DNA of 5,918 bases. It comes from CAZMGG01 sp964565715. Lineage in GTDB: Bacteria > Planctomycetota > UBA1135 > UBA2386. The notes under the pieces are model-generated. The model worked only from the letters and a program-made list of their open reading frames with translations, did not search any database and was not told where the DNA came from. Each line of letters starts with the position of its first letter. Position 1 is the stretch's first letter. The stretch is taken from contig CAZMGG010000218.1 in assembly GCA_964565715.1 (NCBI GenBank), positions 1 to 5,918 on the forward strand, in the 5' to 3' direction. Shown here in pieces: positions 1-5,641 of the stretch. The position numbers and the translations under genes are program-made.

Positions 1-422
1 CCGCCGCCGAGACCGGCCACCTGGTGTTCGGCACCCTGCACACGACCGGCTCGGCGCGGACCGTCGACCGCATCATCGACCAGTATCCGACCGAGCAGCA
101 GGAGCAGATCCGCAGCCAGCTCGCCGTATCGCTGGTGGCGGTGATCTCGCAGATCCTGGTGCCGGCGGCCAACGGCGGCCGCGCCGCGGCGTTCGAGGTG
201 ATGCTCAACAACGCCGCCATCGAGAACCACATCCGCAAGTGCGAGACGTTCAAGATCCCGTCGGTGATCCAGACCAGCCGGCGGCAGGGCATGCTGCTGC
301 TCGACGACGCGCTGCTCGACCTCTACCGGGCCGGCCGGATCACCAAGGAGACCGCCCTGGAGCGGTCGTTCGACCGCAAGGGACTGCTGACCCGCATGGG
401 CGGCGGCCCGGGAGCCGAGTAG
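1..422 (+). CDS. pilT: Type IV pilus retraction ATPase PilT, 3' part (partial)
   Basis: This is the C-terminal 139 residues of a PilT-family secretion ATPase, the hexameric motor that drives pilus disassembly and retraction at the inner-membrane base of type IV pili. The frame is open from base 3 off the left edge, so the true start and the Walker A and B motifs lie outside the window. The visible sequence opens with AAETGHLVFGTLHT, the family's His box just after Walker B. It continues with the IRSQLAVSLVAVISQ helix and a C-terminal segment ending in helices like those of PilT. At fragment residues 72-79 the sequence AIENHIRK sits where PilT proteins usually have AIRNLIRE, a motif needed for retraction, so three of eight positions differ. 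A PilU or other PilT paralogue is therefore possible. It stops four bases before the pilB-like gene, implying one transcript. Family assignment is firm; the exact paralogue is less so. Confidence 0.9.
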   Translation, partial: AAETGHLVFGTLHTTGSARTVDRIIDQYPTEQQEQIRSQLAVSLVAVISQILVPAANGGRAAAFEVMLNNAAIENHIRKCETFKIPSVIQTSRRQGMLLLDDALLDLYRAGRITKETALERSFDRKGLLTRMGGGPGAE

Positions 423-426
423 CGCG

Positions 427-2118
427 ATGGCCGCCCGTCAGCTCCTCGGCCAGATCCTGAAGGCGCAGGGCGCCGTCCACGAAGGGCAGGTGCAGGAGGC
501 GCTGGCCACCCAGCGCGAGAAGGGCGGTCGCATCGGCGAGGTGCTGCTGGCGCAGGGCGCCATCGAGCGCGCCGACCTGGCCCGGGCGCTCGCCACCCAG
601 GCCGGCATGGCGTTCTGGGACCTGGCGGCGGCGCCGCCGGCCGCCGACGCGATCGGCAAGGTCGATGCCGCCACCGCCCGGGCGTTCAGCGTGCTGCCGG
701 TCAAGCTCAATGGCCGCACCCTGACCGTGGCGCTGGCCGACCCGGTCAACGCCTCGATGCTGCAGGACGTGGCCTTCGCCAGCGGCCTGGAGGTGACCGG
801 CGTCATCGCCGACGAGAAGCTGATCCAGCAGGGGATCGAGAAGAGCTACCAGGAGGACGCCCGCGCCGCCAAGGCGCAGATGAAGCAGCTGGTCGCCGAA
901 CTGCAGCAGCAGGGCGGCAAGTTCGACCTGGAGGACAAGGCGGCGATGGCCTCGGCGGCGCCGGTGGTCAAGCTGCTCAACTACATCCTCTACCAGGCGA
1001 TCCGCGACCGGGCGTCGGACATCCACCTCGAGCCGTTCGAGGGCGACTTCAAGATCCGCTACCGCGTCGACGGCTCGCTGTTCGAACTGGAGGCGCCGCC
1101 GCCGCACCTGGCCGAGGCGCTGATCGCCCGCGTCAAGGTGATGGCCGACCTCGACATCGCCGAGACCCGCCTGCCGCAGGATGGCCGCATCGAGCTGACC
1201 GTCGGCGGCCGCCCGGTCGATCTGCGCGTCTCCACCCTGCCGACCATGTTCGGCGAGTCGACCGTGATGCGCGTGCTGGACCGTTCGGTGGTGGCCCTCG
1301 ACCTCGAGAACCTCGGCATCGACGCCGCGACCAAGGAGCACCTGCGTCGCTTCATCGACCTGCCGCACGGCATCGTGCTGGTGACCGGGCCGACCGGCTC
1401 GGGCAAGACCACCACCCTCTACGCGATGCTCAACGAGGCCAACCGCGAGGACACCAAGATCATCACGGTCGAGGATCCGGTCGAGTACGACCTGGAGGGC
1501 ATCGTCCAGATCGCCGTCAACGACGAGATCGACGTGACCTATGCCAAGGTGCTGCGCACGATCCTGCGCCAGGACCCGGACGTGATCCTGGTGGGCGAGA
1601 TCCGCGACCGCGAGACCGCGCAGACCGCCATCGAGGCCAGCCTGACCGGCCACCTGGTGTTCTCGACGCTGCACACCAACGACGCGCCCAGCGCGGTCAC
1701 CCGGCTGGCGGACATCGGCGTCGAGCCCTTCCTGCTCACCGCAACCCTGCAGGGCATCCTGGCCCAGCGCCTGGTCCGCCGCATCTGCGGCGAGTGCCGG
1801 AACTTCTACCAGCCCGGCGACGAGGTGCTGCGCCGCCTGCAGCTCGACGAGGCGCAGGTGGTGGGGCGGAAGTTCGCCATGGGCAAGGGCTGCGAGCACT
1901 GCAACTTCACCGGCTATCGCGGCCGGCTGGCGATCACCGAGGTGCTGGTCGTCGACGACCGGCTGCGGGAGATGATCCTGTCTTCGGCCAGCACCGGGGC
2001 GCTGGGCCAGGCCGCCGAGGAGGCCGGCATGCAGCGCCTGCGGCAGTCGGGCCTGAAGGCGATCTTCGACGGGCTGACCACGGTCGAGGAAGTGCTGCGC
2101 GAGACCGGCTGGGCCTGA
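427..2118 (+). CDS. pilB: Type IV pilus assembly ATPase PilB / GspE family with MshEN domain
   Basis: A complete 563-residue secretion ATPase, the usual length for PilB, MshE and GspE, which power filament assembly in the cytoplasm under the inner-membrane platform. Residues 6-29 and 35-58 form two 24-residue MshEN motifs with a 5-residue spacer, followed by the T2SSE_N-type domain to about residue 140. The motor core has VEDPVEY (348-354, Asp box), GPTGSGKT (321-328, Walker A, K327), VILVGE (386-391, Walker B) and GHLVFSTLHT (408-417, His box). Two CxxC pairs (C454/C457 and C489/C492) make the zinc-binding tetracysteine element typical of PilB/GspE and absent from PilT. The start is fixed by the upstream pilT stop and by the MshEN motif beginning at residue 6. 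There is no good Shine-Dalgarno sequence, so translational coupling to pilT is likely. PilB is preferred over GspE because of the adjacent pilT, but no pilC or pilin gene is visible. Confidence 0.93.
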   Translation: MAARQLLGQILKAQGAVHEGQVQEALATQREKGGRIGEVLLAQGAIERADLARALATQAGMAFWDLAAAPPAADAIGKVDAATARAFSVLPVKLNGRTLTVALADPVNASMLQDVAFASGLEVTGVIADEKLIQQGIEKSYQEDARAAKAQMKQLVAELQQQGGKFDLEDKAAMASAAPVVKLLNYILYQAIRDRASDIHLEPFEGDFKIRYRVDGSLFELEAPPPHLAEALIARVKVMADLDIAETRLPQDGRIELTVGGRPVDLRVSTLPTMFGESTVMRVLDRSVVALDLENLGIDAATKEHLRRFIDLPHGIVLVTGPTGSGKTTTLYAMLNEANREDTKIITVEDPVEYDLEGIVQIAVNDEIDVTYAKVLRTILRQDPDVILVGEIRDRETAQTAIEASLTGHLVFSTLHTNDAPSAVTRLADIGVEPFLLTATLQGILAQRLVRRICGECRNFYQPGDEVLRRLQLDEAQVVGRKFAMGKGCEHCNFTGYRGRLAITEVLVVDDRLREMILSSASTGALGQAAEEAGMQRLRQSGLKAIFDGLTTVEEVLRETGWA

Positions 2119-2164
2119 GCCGGCGGCTGGCAGTCGGCGGGTGGCAGGGGAAGCGCGATCGGAT

Positions 2165-2194
2165 TTGACTCCGCCCCTGGCCGGTCGCTATCCT
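2165..2194 (+). promoter_or_regulatory. Sigma70-like promoter for the bL34-like gene
   Basis: TTGACT at 2165-2170 matches the -35 consensus at five of six positions. TATCCT at 2189-2194 matches the -10 consensus at four of six, with an 18-base spacer. Transcription would start near 2201, leaving a leader of about 15 bases before the ATG at 2216. The site lies in a short AT-richer patch of an otherwise GC-dominated gap. It also argues against the longer reading of the downstream gene from 2141, which would put the promoter inside the coding region. Confidence 0.6.
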
Positions 2195-2206
2195 CCTCGC
2201 CCCTCC

Positions 2207-2210
2207 GAGG
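2207..2210 (+). promoter_or_regulatory. Shine-Dalgarno site of the bL34-like gene
   Basis: GAGG sits five bases before the ATG at 2216 and supports that start. It is one of the few recognisable ribosome binding sites here, since the pilB, STAS and phosphatase starts have none of note. Confidence 0.55.
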
Positions 2211-2215
2211 CCCGC

Positions 2216-2353
2216 ATGAAGCTCAATCCAGGTCGTCGTTCCAAGCTGAAGCACAAGAAGCGCTCCGGCTACCGTTATCGCAGCAAGACCGCCGGCGGCC
2301 GCAAGGTCATCAAGCGCAAGTTGAAGCGCAGCGGCAAGTTCCGCGTCGGCTAG
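2216..2353 (+). CDS. rpmH: bL34-like large-subunit ribosomal protein
   Basis: A 45-residue, extremely basic protein that matches bL34, a small protein buried in the 23S rRNA of the large ribosomal subunit. Residues 9-12 (SKLK), GYRYR at 18-22 and TAGGRKVIKRK at 25-35 align without gaps to the family's SKxK, GFRxR and TxxGRKVLxRR pattern, and the length equals the usual 44-46. The N-terminus is unusual: MKLNPGRR replaces the near-universal MKRTYQPS and is one residue longer. The ATG at 2216 is chosen because it gives family length, has GAGG five bases upstream and follows a promoter; an in-frame start at 2141 would add 25 residues with no bL34 counterpart. Normally rpmH is followed by rnpA near dnaA or yidC, but here a convergent STAS gene follows. 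It could be the cell's only bL34 or a paralogue. Confidence 0.82.
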   Translation: MKLNPGRRSKLKHKKRSGYRYRSKTAGGRKVIKRKLKRSGKFRVG

Positions 2354-2360
2354 CGCCAGG

Positions 2361-2383
2361 GCGCGCCCCCGGCGGGGGCGCGC
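2361..2383 (+). terminator. Perfect 10-bp GC hairpin after the bL34-like gene
   Basis: GCGCGCCCCC (2361-2370) pairs perfectly with GGGGGCGCGC (2374-2383) around a three-base loop, starting eight bases after the bL34 stop codon. No T-run follows on either strand, so it is not a canonical intrinsic terminator. In a genome this GC-rich, strong stems without a U-tract are common at gene ends, and its place between convergent genes suggests termination or 3'-end protection in both directions. Confidence 0.55.
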
Positions 2384-2387
2384 GCCC

Positions 2388-2405
2388 GCCCGTCCCGCGA
2401 CGGGC
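2388..2405 (-). terminator. 7-bp hairpin immediately after the STAS gene stop
   Basis: GCCCGTC (2388-2394) pairs with GACGGGC (2399-2405) around a four-base loop. It abuts the STAS stop codon at 2406-2408 and lies only four bases from the bL34 hairpin. The two stems together fill most of the 52-base convergent gap, one next to each gene. There is no U-tract. Confidence 0.45.
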
Positions 2406-3161
2406 CTAGCGGCCGGGCAGCTGGTTCTTCAGGAAGGCCATGTCCTCGGCGAACTGGGCCAGCGCCTGGCGGTCGGCGTCGCCGATCCGGCTGTGGGCCA
2501 CGGTCACCCGCACGCCTTCGCCCGCCGCCTCGGTGCCCGTCACCTTGCCGTCGAGCTCGAAGAAGCCCTTCTTGATCATCTTCACCTGGAACTTCAGGTG
2601 GACGGTGCTGTCCTTGAAGAAGAGCTGCTGGGCCTGATCGCCCGACACGCCGGCCTTGCTGCCGCTCCACAGGAACTGCAGCTTCTGGCCGTCGACGTTG
2701 GCCAGCCGCCCGACCAGGGCCTTCTTGCCGCCGATCATCTTGTTGCGGACGTCGTCGGGGAACGTCACCAGCACCGTCTCGCGGTCCACCGGCGCCTCGG
2801 CGGCGAGCTCCATGGCGTTCAGAGCCTTGACGATGGCCTTCTGCGCCTCGTTCTCGGTCTCGAACATCGGGATCAGCTTGTCGATGCCGACCTTCTTGAC
2901 CACGTCGCGGACGAAGTTGGACGGCTGGCTCAGCACCAGCTCGCCGCCCTCGGCCTTGCAGCGCTTGTGGGCCCGGATGACCGCGCCCAGCGCCGTCGAG
3001 TTGATGAACTTGACCATCCGCATGTCCAGGATCTGGTGGCGGAGTCCGCGCTCGATCAGGGCCTCCACCTCCTCCTGCAGCGCGGGCACGTGGATGGTGT
3101 CGAACTCACCCTTGAGGGTCAGGACCGCGAAGTCGTCGAGGATGGACTTGTCGATTTTCAT
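2406..3161 (-). CDS. STAS-domain protein (anti-sigma factor antagonist type) with C-terminal PilZ-like extension
   Basis: A 251-residue soluble protein. Residues 1 to about 110 are a STAS domain of the SpoIIAA/RsbV kind, which binds a kinase/anti-sigma partner and is switched off by phosphorylation. The signature loop is FINSTALGAVI at 52-62, matching the family's (I)DSSGLG. T56 falls where SpoIIAA has its phosphorylated Ser58, and Thr is known there in RsbR-type proteins. Residues about 128-250 are a second, beta-rich domain (VLVTFPDD, LQFLWSG, VHLKFQVKMIKKGFFEL, VRVTVAH) ending in a helix. Its strand order resembles PilZ, but I see neither the RxxxR nor the D/NxSxxG c-di-GMP motif, so it may be a degenerate PilZ or another fold. 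No signal peptide or membrane segment is visible. The ATG at 3161 has no Shine-Dalgarno sequence. It is divergent from a PP2C phosphatase that could dephosphorylate it. Confidence 0.85.
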   Translation of the reverse strand: MKIDKSILDDFAVLTLKGEFDTIHVPALQEEVEALIERGLRHQILDMRMVKFINSTALGAVIRAHKRCKAEGGELVLSQPSNFVRDVVKKVGIDKLIPMFETENEAQKAIVKALNAMELAAEAPVDRETVLVTFPDDVRNKMIGGKKALVGRLANVDGQKLQFLWSGSKAGVSGDQAQQLFFKDSTVHLKFQVKMIKKGFFELDGKVTGTEAAGEGVRVTVAHSRIGDADRQALAQFAEDMAFLKNQLPGR

Positions 3162-3202
3162 GGCGATGCGGCGGAGGAAGCAGGGGGGTGGGAAGAAGGC
3201 GG

Positions 3203-3231
3203 ATTTTGTCGAGGGGGGGGCGGCGGTGCAA
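3203..3231 (-). promoter_or_regulatory. Possible promoter of the STAS gene, spacer containing an 8-G tract
   Basis: Read on the minus strand, TTGCAC (3231-3226) and CAAAAT (3208-3203) are separated by 17 bases. They match the sigma70 consensus at three and four of six positions. CAAAAT is in the only AT-rich patch of the 92-base divergent gap. The spacer includes eight consecutive C on this strand (3213-3220, G on the plus strand). The match is modest; I found no matching pair for the plus-strand gene. Confidence 0.3.
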
Positions 3232-3253
3232 TGCAGTAGAGTCCCGACCGGGC

Positions 3254-4588
3254 ATGAAGTGGTTCTCGTTCTGGAAGCGGCCCGCCGCCGAGGGGGCGTC
3301 CGCCGAGGCGGCGCCCAGCAGCACCGGCCTGATCACGGGCAACGCGGCGGAGGACGCCCGGTCGATGGAGGTCCTGCTGGACACCATCGCCGAGGTCACC
3401 GCCAACATCGACCTGGAGGCCCTCCTGCGGGGCATCGTCGACCGGTCCCTGCAGGTCACCATGGCCGAGCGGGCGATCCTGCTGCTCGGCGACTCCGCCG
3501 ATTCCCTGGTGGTGCGGGTGGCCCGGGATCGTGAGGGCGGCGACCTCGGCCCGTCCCCCCAGTACAGCCGCAGCCTGGTCCGCAAGTGCATCGAGACCGG
3601 CGTCGCCGAGCGCTCGGTGGTCCACTCCGACCAGGAGGCCCTCGAGCTGGGCCGGTCGGTCTACGACCTCAAGCTGCGGGCGGTGATGTGCGCGCCGATG
3701 CGGGCGCGGAACCGCACGGTCGGCGCGATCTACGTCGATTCGCGGGCCATGCGGCGCGAGTACTCGGCTCGCGACCTGGCCCTGTTCGGCGCCATGTCGG
3801 CGCAGCTGGCCATCGCCGTGGAGAACGCCCGGCTCTACGCCGACAGCATCGAGAAGCTGCGGCTGCAGAAGGACCTGGAGATCGCCCGGCGGATCCAGCA
3901 GCACCTGCTGCCGGCGGTGCCCAAGGGCCTCGCCGGCGTGGACCTGGCCCTGCGCTTCGAGGCCGCCGACCGCGCCAGCGGCGACACCTACGACTTCGTG
4001 CCGCTGCCCGACGGCCGGCTGGCGGTGATGGTGGGCGACGTGACCGGTCACGGCATCGGCGCGGCGCTGCTCACCCACGCCGCGCAGGCGGCGTTGCGCA
4101 GCTACCTGGAACTGCAGCTCGAACCCGGCGAGGTGGTGGCGCGGCTCAACAACCGGCTGGTGGCCAGCGTCGAGGCCGGCGTGTTCATGTCGCTGCTGCT
4201 GGTGGTGGTCGATCCGAAGGCGCGGACCGCGCGCTACGTCAACGCCGGCCACCCGGAGCTGATCCACTGCGGCGCCGACGGGATCCGCGCGCTGCCGAAG
4301 ACCGGGATGGTGCTGGGCGTGGTCGGCGACCAGGAGTACGGGGTCAGCGAGCCGATCCCGCTGCGGCCGGGCGACCTGCTGTTCCTGCGGACCGACGGCA
4401 TCGACGAGGCCCGCGACGCCGGCCGGGAGACGTTCGGCGAGGAGCGGTTGCACGGCACCCTGGGCGCCGCCCGGAGCGGGTCGGCCAAGGCGATCCTGGA
4501 CGCCGTCGGCGAGGCCCTGCGACGGCACCAGGGCGCGGCCGCCGATCCGGAGGACGACATCACGATGGTCGCCGTCAAAGTCCAGTGA
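3254..4588 (+). CDS. GAF domain SpoIIE/RsbU-family PP2C serine phosphatase
   Basis: A 444-residue cytoplasmic phosphatase that would dephosphorylate a STAS antagonist in a partner-switching pathway. Residues about 37-195 form a GAF sensor domain ending in LFGAMSAQLAIAVENARLY. Residues 196-222 are the usual linker helix (LEIARRIQQHLLP). The PP2C_SpoIIE domain runs from about 226 to 442. Metal-ligand aspartates are all present: D244 and D247 in SGDTYDF, D262 in GDVTGHG, D381 in TDGIDEA, and D434/D435 in DDITMV. The first motif is usually GGDxYD, so Gly to Ser at 242 is a mild departure. No membrane segment is seen. The ATG at 3254 (MKWFSFWKR) is preferred; an in-frame ATG at 3188 would add 22 residues encoded across the G-tracts and the possible opposing promoter. 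The ligand of the GAF domain cannot be read from sequence. The divergent STAS gene is the obvious candidate substrate. Confidence 0.9.
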   Translation: MKWFSFWKRPAAEGASAEAAPSSTGLITGNAAEDARSMEVLLDTIAEVTANIDLEALLRGIVDRSLQVTMAERAILLLGDSADSLVVRVARDREGGDLGPSPQYSRSLVRKCIETGVAERSVVHSDQEALELGRSVYDLKLRAVMCAPMRARNRTVGAIYVDSRAMRREYSARDLALFGAMSAQLAIAVENARLYADSIEKLRLQKDLEIARRIQQHLLPAVPKGLAGVDLALRFEAADRASGDTYDFVPLPDGRLAVMVGDVTGHGIGAALLTHAAQAALRSYLELQLEPGEVVARLNNRLVASVEAGVFMSLLLVVVDPKARTARYVNAGHPELIHCGADGIRALPKTGMVLGVVGDQEYGVSEPIPLRPGDLLFLRTDGIDEARDAGRETFGEERLHGTLGAARSGSAKAILDAVGEALRRHQGAAADPEDDITMVAVKVQ

Positions 4589-4599
4589 GTGCCGTGAGT

Positions 4600-4617
4600 C
4601 CCGCGCGCCGGCGCGGG
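4600..4617 (+). terminator. 7-bp GC hairpin between the phosphatase and the TPR-like gene
   Basis: CCCGCGC (4600-4606) and GCGCGGG (4611-4617) pair around a four-base loop in the 52-base gap after the phosphatase stop. With no U-run it is at best a partial terminator or an mRNA-processing element. The downstream gene shows no promoter of its own that I can recognise, so read-through seems likely. Confidence 0.35.
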
Positions 4618-4640
4618 CGCCCGCCCCCCAGACGCGATCC

Positions 4641-5561
4641 ATGAAACGAGTCCCGCCCCTCCTGCTGGTGGCCGGCGCCCTGCTGCTCGGCGCCATCGGC
4701 TACTTCGTCTTCACCAAGATCCAGGCCGCCAGCGAGGCGGCCAAGGCCGAGGCCCAGCTCCTCGCCGACGTCGACAGCGCCCTGGCCAGGGAACCGGTCG
4801 ACGGCAGCGAGCTGTCGTCGCTGGTGACCCGCATCCAGCGGCTGCCCGAGCACGAGCGCGACCGTCGCTTCGCCCTGGCCCTGGCGCGGATCGACCGGGC
4901 CCGCGGCCGGCTGCAGCCGGCCTGGGACCGGCTCCGTCCGTTCGCCAGCGCGGGCGACGCCAACGGCGCCGAACTGCGCGAAGGGGCGATCCTGTCGCTG
5001 CGGCTGCACGCCCATTCCGGCGACCGTGATGCCGGCCGGCGGGCGCAGGCGATGGCGGAGCAGGCCTATGCCGCGACCCAGGAACCGGCCCTGCTGCTGG
5101 TGGCCTGGCAGGCGGCCCAGCGCATCCACGCCGAGGCGGACCGGGCCCGCATCGCCGACCTGCTGGTCGCCCAGCACGGCAACACGCGGGAGGCGCGGAT
5201 GGTCGAGGCCCTCCGCCAGCTCGACCGCCGTTCGGAGCGCGAACTGGCGGGGCTGGCGGGCGAGTTCGACGAGGAGCCCGTCGAACTGGGCCTCGGCCGG
5301 GCGGCCCTGCTGCTGCAGGGCGGTCAGGTCGGCGATGCCGTGGATCTGCTGGAGAAGCTCTGCCTGCGGGCGCCGGCCCTGGTCGATCTGCGCCACTTCG
5401 CCGCGGTGGCCAGCCTGGAGCTGGCCCGGCAGGAAGGCATCCGCGCCGAACTGCGCGACAGCCACCTCGCCCGTGGCCGCGCCCACCTGGAATGGCTGCT
5501 CCGCTCGGCGCCCGCGGACGACCCGCGGCGCGGGGACTGGCAGCGCCTGCTCGGCCGCTGA
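4641..5561 (+). CDS. Membrane-anchored alpha-helical repeat (TPR-like) protein, function unknown
   Basis: I do not recognise a named family for this 306-residue protein. The N-terminus has two basic residues (K2, R3) and a hydrophobic stretch at about 5-24. No clear signal peptidase site follows, so it looks like an uncleaved signal anchor with the rest outside the cytoplasm. Residues 27-40 are Ala/Glu/Lys-rich and probably helical. The remainder is rich in Ala, Leu, Arg and Glu and predicted by eye to be helix pairs. Residues 72-102 and 213-262 have the small/large spacing of TPR units (AALLLQGGQVGDAVDLLEKL at 221-240 is the best). Such scaffolds usually mediate protein contacts. It follows the phosphatase by 52 bases on the same strand and could act with it or with the secreted protein downstream, but nothing in the sequence shows this. 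No Shine-Dalgarno is seen before the ATG; the start is supported by the anchor sequence. Confidence 0.72.
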   Translation: MKRVPPLLLVAGALLLGAIGYFVFTKIQAASEAAKAEAQLLADVDSALAREPVDGSELSSLVTRIQRLPEHERDRRFALALARIDRARGRLQPAWDRLRPFASAGDANGAELREGAILSLRLHAHSGDRDAGRRAQAMAEQAYAATQEPALLLVAWQAAQRIHAEADRARIADLLVAQHGNTREARMVEALRQLDRRSERELAGLAGEFDEEPVELGLGRAALLLQGGQVGDAVDLLEKLCLRAPALVDLRHFAAVASLELARQEGIRAELRDSHLARGRAHLEWLLRSAPADDPRRGDWQRLLGR

Positions 5562-5597
5562 GCGGACGCGGTCTGGCCGCTGGCATCGGCGCTTCCG

Positions 5598-5619
5598 CCG
5601 CCGGTCAAGGCCCCGGCGG
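5598..5619 (+). repeat. Inverted repeat in the gap before the last gene
   Basis: CCGCCGG (5598-5604) and CCGGCGG (5613-5619) can form a 7-bp stem with the 8-base loop TCAAGGCC, 37 bases after the TPR-like gene's stop. The loop sequence recurs exactly at 5631-5638, just before the next start. It could be a weak terminator or a leader structure that influences that start; no U-run follows. Confidence 0.25.
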
Positions 5620-5641
5620 AACAGGGCCGATCAAGGCCGGC

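Noticed and set aside
340..1899. A 519-codon open frame on the minus strand opposite the pilB gene.
   Set aside because: It lies antisense to a fully recognisable ATPase and its translation is His/Arg/Gln/Gly-rich low complexity, as expected from GC-rich codon shadows.
2105..2123. A 6-bp stem (CCGGCT with AGCCGG) spanning the pilB stop codon as a terminator.
   Set aside because: It is short, has a 7-base loop, no U-run, and includes coding bases; such stems arise easily at this GC content.
2141..2215. A 25-residue N-terminal extension of the bL34-like protein from an in-frame start at 2141.
   Set aside because: It would exceed the family length, has no bL34 counterpart, and would overlap the promoter at 2165-2194; the ATG at 2216 has its own GAGG.
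3188..3253. A 22-residue N-terminal extension of the phosphatase from the ATG at 3188.
   Set aside because: The residues come from the low-complexity G-rich gap, add no domain, and overlap the possible STAS promoter.
3158..4696. A 512-codon minus-strand open frame opposite the phosphatase gene.
   Set aside because: It mirrors a gene with clear GAF and PP2C motifs and shows no domain of its own.
4575..5486. A 303-codon minus-strand open frame opposite the TPR-like gene.
   Set aside because: Composition is that of an antisense shadow. The plus-strand frame has a signal anchor and helix-pair pattern, and lies in line with its neighbours, so it is preferred.
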